The notes under the pieces are model-generated. The model was not told where the DNA came from. It saw only the letters and a list, made by a program, of their open reading frames with translations, and made no database searches. Below, in pieces: positions 13,316 to 24,800 of a DNA stretch of 64,000 nucleotides (its first letter is position 1; each line of letters begins with the position of its first letter). A program made the position numbers and the translations under genes. The stretch is taken from the NCBI GenBank assembly GCA_021904315.1, contig CM038918.1, forward strand, positions 13,903,349-13,967,348. The letters run 5' to 3'. This DNA comes from Sphagnum magellanicum. Taxonomy: Eukaryota; Streptophyta; Sphagnopsida; Sphagnales; Sphagnaceae.

Positions 13316-14635
13316 AGTATTTTGCCCCCAAAGCATGTGCAAACACTTGCACTTGTGGGTTGATCTTTTGCAAAATGTGCATACCAATTTGTGGGAAACC
13401 CAAGGTGAAATGATATAAGCTATCCCACACATGCATGCCAATTACAATAATGAACCTTGGGGTTATAATTGGTGTGGTTAATGAATTGACATGGGATGAA
13501 GTTACCCACCAATTTTGACTTTTGAGTAGCTAGGTCTTACTTGATTCGTAAATTGCTTAAACATATTGATTAGGTTTTAACATGGTTTAAGTTCTAAACC
13601 TAGGTTGACATTATTGCAAACATTTTTTAGATTTGATTATTAGGATTGCTCTATTAATTGTTGTATGGCAATAAGACCGAAATCATGATTAATAGATTTT
13701 TTTAATTGTGTTCACAATGAGCCATCATCTATGTTTGGCCCTATGGAACTTAGTGGATGGATATAGATGCCTTTTAGGTTTAGTTTTGAATTATAGTCAC
13801 AATAGATTCAACAAAATTAGTTATTCAGATTAGGAATAGGGTTCAAGCATAGGGGCACATTACATGTAGACTTGAAGATGGTACTATAAGTCACCATCTT
13901 TAGAGGGATGTGTTAAGGATTCTAAAGAAAACAATGTGGATTAAAAGGTCACAAAATATTTTTCTATAGGTTTTACATTTGTTGTGAATTCATTTGGAAA
14001 TGTGGAGGATGAAATGGGGAGCCTTAGGTCCATCAAAGATTAGTTTTTTGGACTCATGGGCACCATGTCACTTAAGGAATCAAAGTTGGATTTCAAAACT
14101 TTGACGTAAGCCAAGAGGCAACAAAACTTGACTTTGAATCCTTGGCAGGCATCTAAACTCTTATATCAACATTTGGAACATGAAACATTGGAGATCAATG
14201 AGAGTTAGTTAGATCATGATTTTGGAATTGAAGTGTGGGGGCATTTGCCAAGATCAAATGTGGTAGATCTAAGATTTCCAAAGGGAAAAAAATGATACTC
14301 CATGCACCATGTACATGAGGTTTGCACAATTTGCCGAGGAAAGTTGTAACATTTTCATGAAATGGTAGTTGGTGCAATTGTACATGTCCAAGTAGGACAA
14401 GAAGGTGTAAAGGATGGTAGGACCTCAACTTGCCATTAATCATGGGGATTGTGCCACATTAGAAGAAACATTCCACATTGCGAAAATTTTGATTAAGGAT
14501 TTTGTGTGGTCAAAGTCAGTAAATTTGGCATCACCATGACCACCCAAAAGGATTCCAAAAGGGAGGAATTAATGACCATTTAAAATGAGAAGGCCAAAGG
14601 GGATCAATTTGGGCCATCTATATCCTTTTCAGTAG
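13316..14635. other. AT-rich intergenic DNA, possible 5' Gag remnant
   Basis: No intact gene is present. From about 13970 the + strand text immediately precedes the Gag zinc-knuckle remnant and may be decayed Gag sequence. Frames are interrupted and no capsid motif is recognisable. Confidence 0.4.
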
Positions 14636-14639
14636 AATA

Positions 14640-14937
14640 AGGCCAAAAGATTGTTTGTTGGACTTGTGGAGGTCTTCACATGAGTAAGGAGTGCCCAAAT
14701 AAAAGCAAGGCATTTATATCCAAATCCACATTTTCAAATATTATAAAATGTGAACATTATGGTGTGGAAGGTCATGACATTGACCGTTGTTACTCATTGC
14801 ATTTAAAACTGTGTCCTAACAAATCTATTAACAAGGATGGTAAATGCATAGGAGGGTGTGGGGGAGGTAACAATTTTCAATTTAAGGGTAAAATCACATG
14901 TAAAATTTTCGATAAGGCCAATGATGAAAATTGAGGT
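14640..14937 (+). pseudogene. LTR-retrotransposon Gag zinc-knuckle remnant
   Basis: The frame through 14650-14934 reads a first knuckle, CWTCGGLHMSKEC (C-x2-C-x3-H-x4-C). About 20 residues later it reads CEHYGVEGHDIDRC, a C-x2-C-x4-H-x4-C knuckle in which the second cysteine is a tyrosine (TAT instead of TGT). A CYSLH-like tail follows, as in plant Gag proteins. The frame ends at a stop near 14935. Neither protease, reverse transcriptase nor LTRs were seen in the following 2 kb, so this is a degraded fragment. Copia-type versus gypsy-type origin cannot be settled. Confidence 0.6.
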
Positions 14938-17859
14938 GGTGGCATGACCATTACATAATATCAATTTGTTCGATTGGAAGAATTGATCACCAACATGGAA
15001 AATCAAAAGTTGGAGGAGAAAAATATGACAACACAAAGTTTAATAAATGCGCCCACATATTTAGGATTAGATCTTGTTTTGATTTTTTTTGTAGAACATG
15101 ATTTGTTGGTTCCACTAATGTTCCCCATGATGTCAACCAATGCCACATAATTTCAAAACCCCTTTACTTCTTAAAAATAAATGACAACTCAACAAATATA
15201 ATGACAAGAAACAAGCCCGTAATCCAATAACACCAATGGAAGATTTACATAACAAATAAACAAAATACATGTCTTATTTCCCCCCACTCCATCTAGGCCA
15301 ACAATCTTTGACCTACTATAACAAATTACTACAAAAACAATAAAAATTGATGGCACAACAATCCACATTTGTTGATGGTGGAACATTCCACCACCTATGG
15401 GTTTAGTTTGTAGTGTTTATCCACACATTTGACCTTAGTTGGTGACAACTTATCACACACAAGTCAACTCCCATAGTGCCACACCCATCTCACAAATCAC
15501 ATTAAAAAAAAACCTCCAAAAACTATTATTTATAAGTGATTCATTGAAATTTTGTGCATAGATGCCCTCTTTCCATGACTCCAACATCATAGATACATCA
15601 GAAATCCAACCTTGTATGACCAAGTTATGAATTTCCAAAATAAATATCAAATATAATTTGAAATGAATTATAATTAATTAATCAATTAGTCTGTGGATTG
15701 GTTTCATGTCGTGAAAGTCATGATTTCCTATTGTGCCATGTCCAATCTAAAAACTTTTTTATTTGCTCCAAATCCCATCCAACTACCAACCACTATTCAT
15801 CAACTAAACACTTTGTCCACTCATAGGCCTAAATTTATTTGATCCATTTGTTCAATCACACCTTCCGCATTTAGTTACCAATGAAGATGGATTAATCATA
15901 ATAATAATTTAAATTATGGATGATTTTTAATCCATTTGGATGAAAATATTTAAAAATAGAAAAATGTTGGAGCTCAAGCCTTTGGCTCCAAACTTGGGCC
16001 CCAAACCACAAAAACCTAGCTCAAAAGTTCAAGATGACAATGTAGCATTGCTACCATTGTTGTAACCTCCACGAGAAACATTATAATGCCATTTGTTGTT
16101 TTTATTCTTATTGTTACTCTACATGAAGATGATGACAATGGGGATGGGCCTTGATTGTTGAGAATAGGAAGCCCATGAGAGTTCACAACTTTGATTGTGA
16201 TGGTGTTTGAAATTGGAAATTATTGTTGCCAAATTGTTGTTGTTGTTGCACAACAAAACAAGAACACCTTATGCATTTCCTACTTGAAGATGCCATGTGT
16301 TGGGGTATCGTGGTCCACTTAAGTTCTTCAAGTTTGGTTGGTTGTTGGGCCTTTGCTTTGTTACAAAATTGTACACACATAGGGGGGTCACATTATTAAA
16401 CTACAAAGACTCTCCTTCAACCCTTTCTTCAAGCTTTGAAGTACACATGCCCCTTTTTGGTTCAATTCCCAAAGGAGTTACCAATGAACAAATGAGACCA
16501 TATAAACCAAAATCATTTAAGGATTTTTTTCAACTTAAGAAGCAAATCAAAATGGGTGTCCTATTGCAACTCTACCCTTGTTACAAACTATTACCCCTTT
16601 TCTACAACAATATTTCCAATGTTAAAACAAAAACTAATATAATTGTAACATCAAAACATTATGTTGATCTTTTGTGTTTCAAGAAAATTCACCTACAAAC
16701 TGCAAAGATCCATGTTCAAAACACACAAAACAACCACATGTTTCTCTAATGTGCTTTGGAATTTCAAAATATGAAATATGAAACTTTAGAGCCACACCAT
16801 AAGGCTTAGCCCCCCAAACACACAAAAAAACCAGAACCTCATTTACATTGAATTGGTTTCCAATCACAAATAAAAAAACCACAAGAAATAATGTCTTGCA
16901 ACAAATCCTTGAAACATATGACAATTGCATTATGTTGTTTGTCATTAGATATTTTGTGGTTGCAAGATCACAAAGTTTGTGTTGAGGATGGAAATTTGAA
17001 GGTTTCCAAATTAGACACCTATTTCTTCTTGTCTATCCAAGTTTGGCACTATGGTTCGCACTTCAAAAATATTTTACTTAATGATTGTGCAAGCAACATG
17101 TTTTTTCATTTCTCATTTATACAAACAATTGTAAACCATTGATGGTTTGTCCAACGACATATTTTTTATATACTTGATTTTAAAGCTATTTTTTTAGAAT
17201 TGGTTTCAAGAACATAGTTTCATTTTATGAACTTGATTCCTACAAATATACAAGAACAAAAAATGTATGCAAACTGCAAGCTTGCAAGTATGACAACAAA
17301 AAATAACATTAAACATAACACAAAAGCATAGATAAATACACCCCTCAAAAAAACTTACCATTAATAGGTGTGACTCAACATTCAAAATTGGGTGTTGAAA
17401 TGATAGTGGTATGTGTCACCAAAAGTTAAGTGTGGACAACGTCCTTGTTGGTATGGTGTTTGGTGTTAAGTTGATATGGGAATTTGTTCACATTATTGCT
17501 AGGTGCTAAACATTAAATGTTAAGGCAAGATCTACCGTCAAGACCTAAACAATAGGTGTGATGGGATCATAAGTCTAATACATTTAACAAAGAGAACAAA
17601 TAATGTGTTCGAACCATGTTTGTAAATAATTACCACACCTTGATTATTAAGGAGTTCATTCAAAATAACTAAGAAAAAAAATTTAGTCCACCAAATCCAA
17701 CAATTTTATTAGTAGTAACAATTTTTTGCACACCTACACACAAGCCTATTCAACACCCTTTATATATTATTACACTAATATTATAACCCTTGTTTGTATA
17801 CAAATTGGGTTAACAATTCCTCAATTAAATAAAAAAGTGGAAATGCTTCATTTAAAAAG
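14938..17859. other. AT-rich intergenic DNA, no recognisable gene
   Basis: The longest frame (16297-16749, 150 codons, +) shows no family motif and no supporting splice structure. I treat it as chance or old transposon debris downstream of the Gag remnant. Confidence 0.5.
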
Positions 17860-18060
17860 GTGAAGGTACACCCCCAAGTAATTATGGCTCACTTGTATAG
17901 CCCATTCTAGGACTATGGGGCTTCAAAAAAAACTCTTGGGTTCAAAACCAATGGGATGTAAGTGAAATTCCTACATGCCCTTTGCCAATGAGCTTGACTT
18001 GGGGATGCCAATAGCTTGTTAGGTCGGGTTTCCTATAGTGTTTCCAAAAAAGTGAAGGTA
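17860..18060 (+). mobile_element. tRNA-derived SINE with target-site duplication
   Basis: A 9-bp direct repeat, GTGAAGGTA, flanks the element (17860-17868 and 18052-18060), with extra A-rich identity outside it. The 183-bp body has an A-box-like TGGCTCACTTG at 17885-17895 and a B-box-like GGTTCAAAACC at 17939-17949, which is the pol III consensus apart from a CpG-decay change. It ends in a short A-run just before the second target copy. Spacing and order fit a tRNA-type pol III promoter. The segment between the B box and the tail resembles plant Au-like SINEs as I remember them; that family assignment is tentative. Confidence 0.65.
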
Positions 18061-18391
18061 TCTAATTTCTACAAGTGTTTTTTCTCCCTAATTTATTTTT
18101 TCCCCTTGCAACAAAATTGTGATGGGTTTAGAAACTAATTCATTTTAAAAGTTGAACAAGTATTTCCTCCATGAAGACAGCTATCTTATTCCTTGAAATC
18201 AACATGATTTTCAAATAACAACAATACTAAAACTTGAAAGGAAGTTTGCTCAAACTATGTGGGCATGAAAATCATTATGATTATAAGATTTATAATGTGC
18301 ACAATGGTTATGAGTTGTGACCCAATTACAATGAAACATGCCCAAACTTAAGTTCAACTATCTAGTATTGAATACACTATATATATATATA

Positions 18392-18435
<44 letters not shown>

Positions 18436-20300
18436 ACAAAAAATGGACAATGATGAATAAACTTCATTAACTATAATAAAAAAATGTTCATAAATCAACT
18501 TCATCCATGAATCAAGGTTTTTTTTTGTGGCAAATTGTCGCCACCTAGTGACAAAAGAAAGGGTTGGCAAATCCAAAAAAGGGATTTTTGAAATTAAAAA
18601 AAAAAACTTGCCATATCTCAAGAAAAAAAAAAAAGTTAAAAGTCGCTAGATTTAAATAGTGTGTTCCATTAGGTTGCTAGAATTAGGCAAGATTCCTAAA
18701 AAGATCTACTAGTCCACCGTGATAGTCACCATTTATTGTTAATTAATGTTGAGGATCGTTGCTAGTACACCTACTTGAGGAATTTGAAGAAAAAAACCTT
18801 GCCATGAATGACAAATTCATATGAAATATCTTATTTGCATGATTAATTCCTTAAAACTTTAATAAAAATATTCTATAATATAAATGGGTCTTTTGTGGAA
18901 TGTCATATAGGACAAGGACCTTCTCCTTACCAACATTGAGGCAAGTGATTTCACAAATTGTTAAATGTGGTGATTGATTGTTTAAATATTTCTATGAATA
19001 ATATTGAAATCGATGAACATGTTGAAATCAATTTGCACCTCCACCAACAACCCACCCATCAATGATACACAAAAAGATGATCTTGTGCAAATTATGAGGG
19101 TTAGGAATGAATCCCTTCAAGGGAAAAAGAAAAGAAAACATTGGGTTTGAATTCCTTTGCTTTTTTCTCCCACTCATATAAGGCAATTCTTCTTCATATG
19201 GCCTTCTATTCAACAACATAAACATGTTATTTGTATCATTCCTTTCTCCAAATTTGACTTAATAGTTGTAACTTTGGCGGGTGCAACAATTTCATAACAA
19301 CCAAGAAAATTCCATCGACATTCATCCATAAACGTGACAGTCAATAGGCGGATGAAAATACTGAAATAATATCGATCTTAGCATTATTCACACCTAGTAC
19401 TAAGTCAATGGTAAGTCGATGTTAATTTTTTAAAAAAAAATTTGAGTGCATTCACATATGTAATGTTAGGTAGCATTTTTTATGATGTGGCATCTTTGTT
19501 ACCCAAGTGGTGTGAATTTGGTGTTAGCATTTGTGATAGTTAACATGTAAATCTAACTAAAAAGCCTAAGTTTTGAGGTTTTCACTCAATGTTATGTAAA
19601 GAGATTTTTAAATGACTCAATGTTACATAGCCACAATTTTGATTTTTAGTGTTTAACTCAATATTTAATATATATAATATTAATTATAATTTGTAATCAA
19701 TCTTGATTGTGGTCACTAACATTCCTCACAATTAATTGAATCTATTGTGACAAACATAAGTTATTTTATTTTTATACTTTAATTTTGCTTAATATTAATC
19801 TAAGTGTGAATGAACACCAAAATTGTTAACTAAAATTTTAAGTTAGTGCCAACTTTAACAAAAGAAAACAGGCCCTAACATCAGGTCTGAATGATGCTAT
19901 AAATATTATGCCAATTTTATACCAGTTTTAATACCATATATAAATTTACCTTGTACCAGTCAAACAAACCAATCTTGGAGTTAACCCTTTTTTTTTATTG
20001 GAAATTTTTTTTTCCAAAAGGAAATTTTCAAATTTCAAAAATGAAGTGACTCTGGAAGTTTCCAGTAGTCAGAAGTGGAGTAGGGAGGGAAATAAATAAA
20101 TAAATAAAGCCAATTTTTTATATTTGGTTTTCAGTTTGTAATTAAAATATATATATACATGGATGATTAAAGATTTTGTACTTCATATCTGGTTTACATT
20201 TTCCTAGGGATGATGGCCACTTTGGTTTGGTTTGTTTGTTTGTTTGTTTGATTTTTATTTTTATTTTTATTTTTTTGAAATTTTAATTTATTACTGCCTG
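18061..20300. other. AT-rich intergenic DNA with simple repeats
   Basis: No gene is visible. It contains the TA/TG microsatellite at 18378-18432, short AAAT (20093-20107) and TTTG (20231-20250) runs, and otherwise nothing I can identify. Confidence 0.5.
18378..18432. repeat. (AT)n-(GT)n-(AT)n compound microsatellite
   Basis: Alternating AT runs flank a short GTGTGTGTG core. It is a simple sequence repeat, likely length-variable. Confidence 0.95.
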
Positions 20301-20339
20301 GACCCAAATACAGGTTAGCTAACTGGTGAGAGGTTGTTT

Positions 20340-20580
20340 GGTTACTTGAGAGGACTATTGAAGGTATCTCAAGTAACCAAAGGGCTTCTCGCTGGTTACT
20401 ATTGAAGGGTATCTCAAGTAATCAAATGCCTTCTCACCGGTTACTATTAAGGGTATCTCAAGTAATCAAATGCCTTTTCACCGGTTACTATTGAAGGGTA
20501 TCTCAAGGGTATCTCAAGCAATCAAATGCCTTTTCACCGGTAACTATTGAAGGGTATCTCAAGTAATCAAACGGTTACTA
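20340..20580. repeat. About 45-bp minisatellite upstream of the CCCH gene
   Basis: Five tandem units share the order TATTGAAGG, GTATCTCAAGTAA, TCAAATGCCTT, CACCGGTTAC. The fourth unit has an internal duplication of GGTATCTCAA and the fifth is shortened. Each unit carries a GGTTAC word, which resembles the GT-element core bound by plant trihelix factors; that binding is inference only. Confidence 0.85.
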
Positions 20581-20811
20581 GACATAACCTATTGTCCAAA
20601 GGTTCAAAAGCAACATCATAACTCCTCTTGTTGATGAATGAAAAATCACATAATCCTCCTGTAGAGTCAGATAACCCTTCATTAATGGATGAAAAACCAT
20701 CCAACCCTCTTCAAATCATCCAACCCTCTTCTCAATTGACAAAAACTCATATCCGACATCCTATTTGGACAATGTATGCATCACATGGATTAGACCCAAA
20801 ATATTTTTTTT

Positions 20812-21160
20812 GCAGAACATGCAGAACATGAAAAATTATGCAGTCTCTGCTTTGACACAGAAGGCACAAAATGACAAACTTGACAATTTTGTTTTTGTTG
20901 CAGAACGTGCAGAACAAGAAAACCATGCAGTCAGTCTGGTTTGACAGAGAACAACCACACAAGGCACAAAAAAGACAAACTTGACAATGTTTTTTTTTGT
21001 TGCAGAACATGCAGAACATAAAAAAACCACGCAATTTTGTTCAACACAGAATTCACACAAGGCACAAAAAAAAAGACAAACTTGACGATAATTTTAGTGA
21101 TTGCAGAACATGCAGAACATGAAAAATCATGCAGTCCTGTTCAACACAGAACCACACAAG
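20812..21160. repeat. About 100-bp tandem repeat, 3.5 copies
   Basis: Units begin with GCAGAACATGCAGAACA at 20812, 20900, 21002 and 21103 (spacing 88, 102 and 101 bp) and continue through CATGCAGT, TTGACACAGA, GGCACAAAA, GACAAACTTGAC and a T-rich end. The last copy breaks off near 21160, where unique, less AT-rich sequence begins. The array ends about 680 bp before the start codon of the CCCH gene. Confidence 0.85.
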
Positions 21161-21839
21161 AGGCTCGTGGCACCAGACAGAGCTCGTTAGGGCCGATTTA
21201 GGGTCTCTCATGAGGTGGGCGCGCACACAAAGAGAGGATTGGGTGGGTCCTTGCGAGGGACTGGCGGCTCTAAGCTCCCCCGGGGTCAAGCAAATCAATG
21301 ATTGTTGCACAGAAGCAAAGCAAAAGCAAGCAAGCAAGCAAGCACCAGTACGTATCCAACTGCACACTGCACCGTCATACATGGGTGGTGCTGCTCTTGC
21401 TGCTGCTGCTGCTGCTTCCTTCTTTCCTTCCTTCATTCCTTCCTCATCACCTGCATTTCTTTGTTCGTCACTGCAAAAAAACAAAAAAAAACACATTTAA
21501 TCACAACAATTTCAAACAGGCACTCCCGGAGCTTCTCATGTACTAATATCTAACAAACAACTCCTTCCAATGCCACTCGCAAATTATTGTTCCATTTCTG
21601 AAATTTGTGCGGTGAAAAGCGAAGCAGAAGGAGCACTCGGAGGAGCAAACGGGGTTCTTTTTTAGCGGCCGGGATTTGTGGTGTCGACAAGCAAGCAAGC
21701 AAGGAAGAAGGAAGAAGGGGGCAAGAATACAGTCTAAGGGCAGTATGTGAGTTGTTCTGCTGCTGCTGCTGCTGCTGTTGGGTTCCACTCTGTAGTTGTT
21801 GTAGTAGTAGATTCGACGAGCTTGCTTGTTTGTTGTTCC
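21161..21839 (+). promoter_or_regulatory. Promoter / 5' leader region of the CCCH gene, with upstream ORFs
   Basis: This unique, relatively GC-rich segment carries (CAAG)n near 21330, (GCT)n near 21395-21418 and (CTG)n at 21759-21777, features common in plant 5' leaders. The transcription start is not evident. If transcribed, the leader holds short upstream ORFs: ATG-TAC-TAA at about 21538, a 31-codon frame from ATG 21570 to a TAG at about 21663, and an ATG-TGA start-stop at 21745-21750, 90 bases before the main start. Confidence 0.5.
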
Positions 21840-24800
21840 ATGGAATTGTACTATGGTGATCCTAGTCCTCATGTGGTAGGATATGCATCCAGTGTCTCAA
21901 TTTCATCGGCTGATTGGCATCGTCATCAGCAACGGCGGCAGCAGCAGCAGCATCATCATCATCATCATGGTTCCTCCTCTTCCTCCTCCTCCTCCTCTCA
22001 TGTGGCTGCAGGGACGGCAGAAACAGCAGGTTTGCAAGGTACCTTATATATTACTAAGTCTAGCATCCCAACATTTTCCTCTCACACCATCATTTGTGAA
22101 ACAGCGTTATACTGTGTGACTCGCTCAAATCAGTAAGTACTTCCAGTGGCGATGGCATGACTCTCGCTTGCAGTTGTGTGAAGAAGACTGGTTTCTGACT
22201 TCCATTATTGATCTGGAATGGGGGGCGTCATCGATCAGCATAGGAGGCGGAATTTCTTCGATTCCAGGCCCCGGATGAGGCTGAGTTTTTTCGGATCTGC
22301 AGAGAGGATGCCTTTCTGCCAGGGAGCTTAAGAATTCGTGAATGATAGAAAGAATCGGGATGATGCTAAAGAGAGTTTTGGACTGAGGAGGACCTGAATA
22401 CGAAGCCCAGAGGAAGGGACAATGGACTGCCTTGCTTGCCGTCGGGTCCTTCCTTGCATGACAGACAAATTCGAGTATGAATGAATACCTTCTTGGGAAG
22501 GCACCCGGAAGGAATGTTTTGCGACAAGGCTCTCTCTTTTGCAAACCCAGTGCTGATGATACCCATTTCCAAGAGGCAATAATGGGACGGATCCATCATG
22601 TTGCTATAGAAGAAGGAGACTAGGGGGGAGAAAACCTCAGGTAGATAGATCATCCTTGTTAGAGAGATGTCTGATGATGACCCTCTCTGTGACAAGGGAG
22701 AAGGCTTGGAATATTGCCCAACATCAGAAGAGTTGTCCCAGGTCTGGAGCTGCTGGTTTTGTAAACGCAGCAAGTCTGGAAAAACTGTGGGACCTTGCTT
22801 GCTTGCTTGACACAGACACACTCTGTGCCACCTTGTCATAACCTGATAAAGGAAAAACTGTTGCAATTGGTGGCTGCCTGGAACCTGCTTCTACTTGTGG
22901 ATGGATATTATAGGGGTTGCATTTACAAGTGCATGTGAAGATCCAACTGCCTCTGTGTTTTGCAGAACGATTATTGTGGCGGATGACCACCTTGCAGCAG
23001 CCTGAGGAGATGGATCATGGAGGAGGAGGGCCAGCAGCTTCATATCCAGAGCGCCCTGGGGAGCCTGATTGTGGCTACTATATGCGCACTGGACTCTGTG
23101 GCTTTGGCATCAGCTGCCGTTTCAACCACCCCTCCAATGGTAGCAACCTGGTGCAACCTCTGAACTGCCACCTTCTTTCACCCCTTTTGCCTGTTGCATC
23201 ATCATCAACATGATCTTCTTGCTGCTTGCTGACATCTTTTCTGGATCAGTTAGAGTGGGCAAGACATCATCAGAACTAGATCTGTTAAGATTGGTGTTGA
23301 GATGTATGTGCAAACTGTTTGTACCTACTACCTCCATTGGTATGTGCACAAATGACAAAGATGTAGTCTCTCTCACATGATGCAGGCTGCAGCATTGGCT
23401 GCTCAAGGAGGGAGCAGCAGGGGAGGAGAGTATCCTGAAAGACTTGGTCAGCCAGATTGTCAGGTACTGGACATACTCTAAGAGGCAATTGTCTGTTAAG
23501 AAGAGTGTCTCCATTTTTCCTGATTTTGTAACTGGAGAATGTAGCAGTGTGCAATTGATTTTCAGCTGGTTTGCTTTGAGCCACCAGGGCTGTGCAAATC
23601 ACTTGTACCCAGAGAAAGTCTTTACAGCACCAGCCTGCAAAATAGCACTATGAGAGACTGCATCATCTGTTTTGCACCTCCTGAAAATGATCGGGGCTTA
23701 AGCAAGAGGGAGGGGGGGGGAGGGGGGGGATTTACAAGAGATTTTGAATGTGCATATTAATTATTGCTTTTGTTCCAGATGATATGGTCTCACTCATGTT
23801 TTGGACTTTATGTGGAGCAGAAACAGACAGCTGCAGTTGTTTGCAGTTAGTGTTATAGTTCCTATGGATTTCACATTGCACAGAAGTCATCAAAGAAAAA
23901 AGGTATTTTCTTACTTGTTATGTCTGGGATAACCTCCAGTATTTTCTGAAGACTGGAACATGCAAATTTGGTGCAACTTGCAAATATCATCATCCAAGTG
24001 ACAAGGCTGGGTCAATTGGACGAGTGCAAATAAATGTTCTAGGTTTTCCTTTGCGCCTGGTTAGTGATTTACCCATCTCAATCTGACACTCAGAGTCTAC
24101 TACCATTTTCTTTAATGTTCAATAGTTATAATGTGGTTTTACTTTGCATTCTGGTTCTGGCACTTGAATATGGTGGCTTTTCCATTTTCTTCAACCCCTA
24201 AATGCTTCGTGGGGAAAGCAGTAATCAATTTTTTTCAGGATCAATTACAGAGTACACATGCAAGGGAATCAATGCCTTCTCATGTACAGTATTGGAGGCA
24301 CTACTTATACTGATTGTGAACTTTTTACAGGAAGAGAAGGATTGTGCCTACTACATGCGTACAGGATCCTGTAAATATGGTGTAACATGCAAATTTCATC
24401 ATCCTCAACCTGCAGCAATGGGTGCACTGGTATCCATGTCAGGCTCATCACTGTATGCCACTCCAGCAACTCAGTCATCTTCTACCCCTCAACCTTATCC
24501 AGCAGGGCCTCCTTCATGGCCAATTGCAGCAAGAGCACCCTACCTTCAGGTCCCCTCAACTTTTGCACCTGTAATTGTTCCTCCACTTCAAGGAGTGGTG
24601 TCAATGACAGGGTGGAATACTTACCAAGTAAGCTTGCTTATCTTGCACAAAGATGTCAAGAGCTGTCCACCCATATATGTCTTTTTCTGATCTGTTCAGA
24701 ACAAGCTGTTTGTGTAGCCATACAGATTGGATCCCTGACAGCGGCATTGGTACTAAGGATCTTGTGAACACTTTGGATTCCAAGTCAAGAATACATCTCT

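Noticed and set aside
16297-16749. 150-codon + strand frame
   Set aside because: No family motif, no splice context and AT-rich composition; kept only as intergenic debris.
18358-18621. 87-codon - strand frame with a YIYIYI run
   Set aside because: It is a translation of the AT/GT microsatellite and adjoining poly-A/T tracts.
20812-21160. Regular repeats as a CRISPR array
   Set aside because: The whole 100-bp unit is repeated rather than short repeats with unique spacers, and the genome is a plant's.
21053-21859. Several open frames of 80-147 codons on both strands upstream of the CCCH start
   Set aside because: They consist of low-complexity translations of CTG, TTCC and CAAG runs with no domain. 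They lie in the promoter/leader region.
22366-22866. 166-codon open frame on the - strand inside intron 1 of the CCCH gene
   Set aside because: The frame is open by chance in a GC-richer intron. It shows no recognisable domain, and overlapping frames of similar length occur in the same intron.
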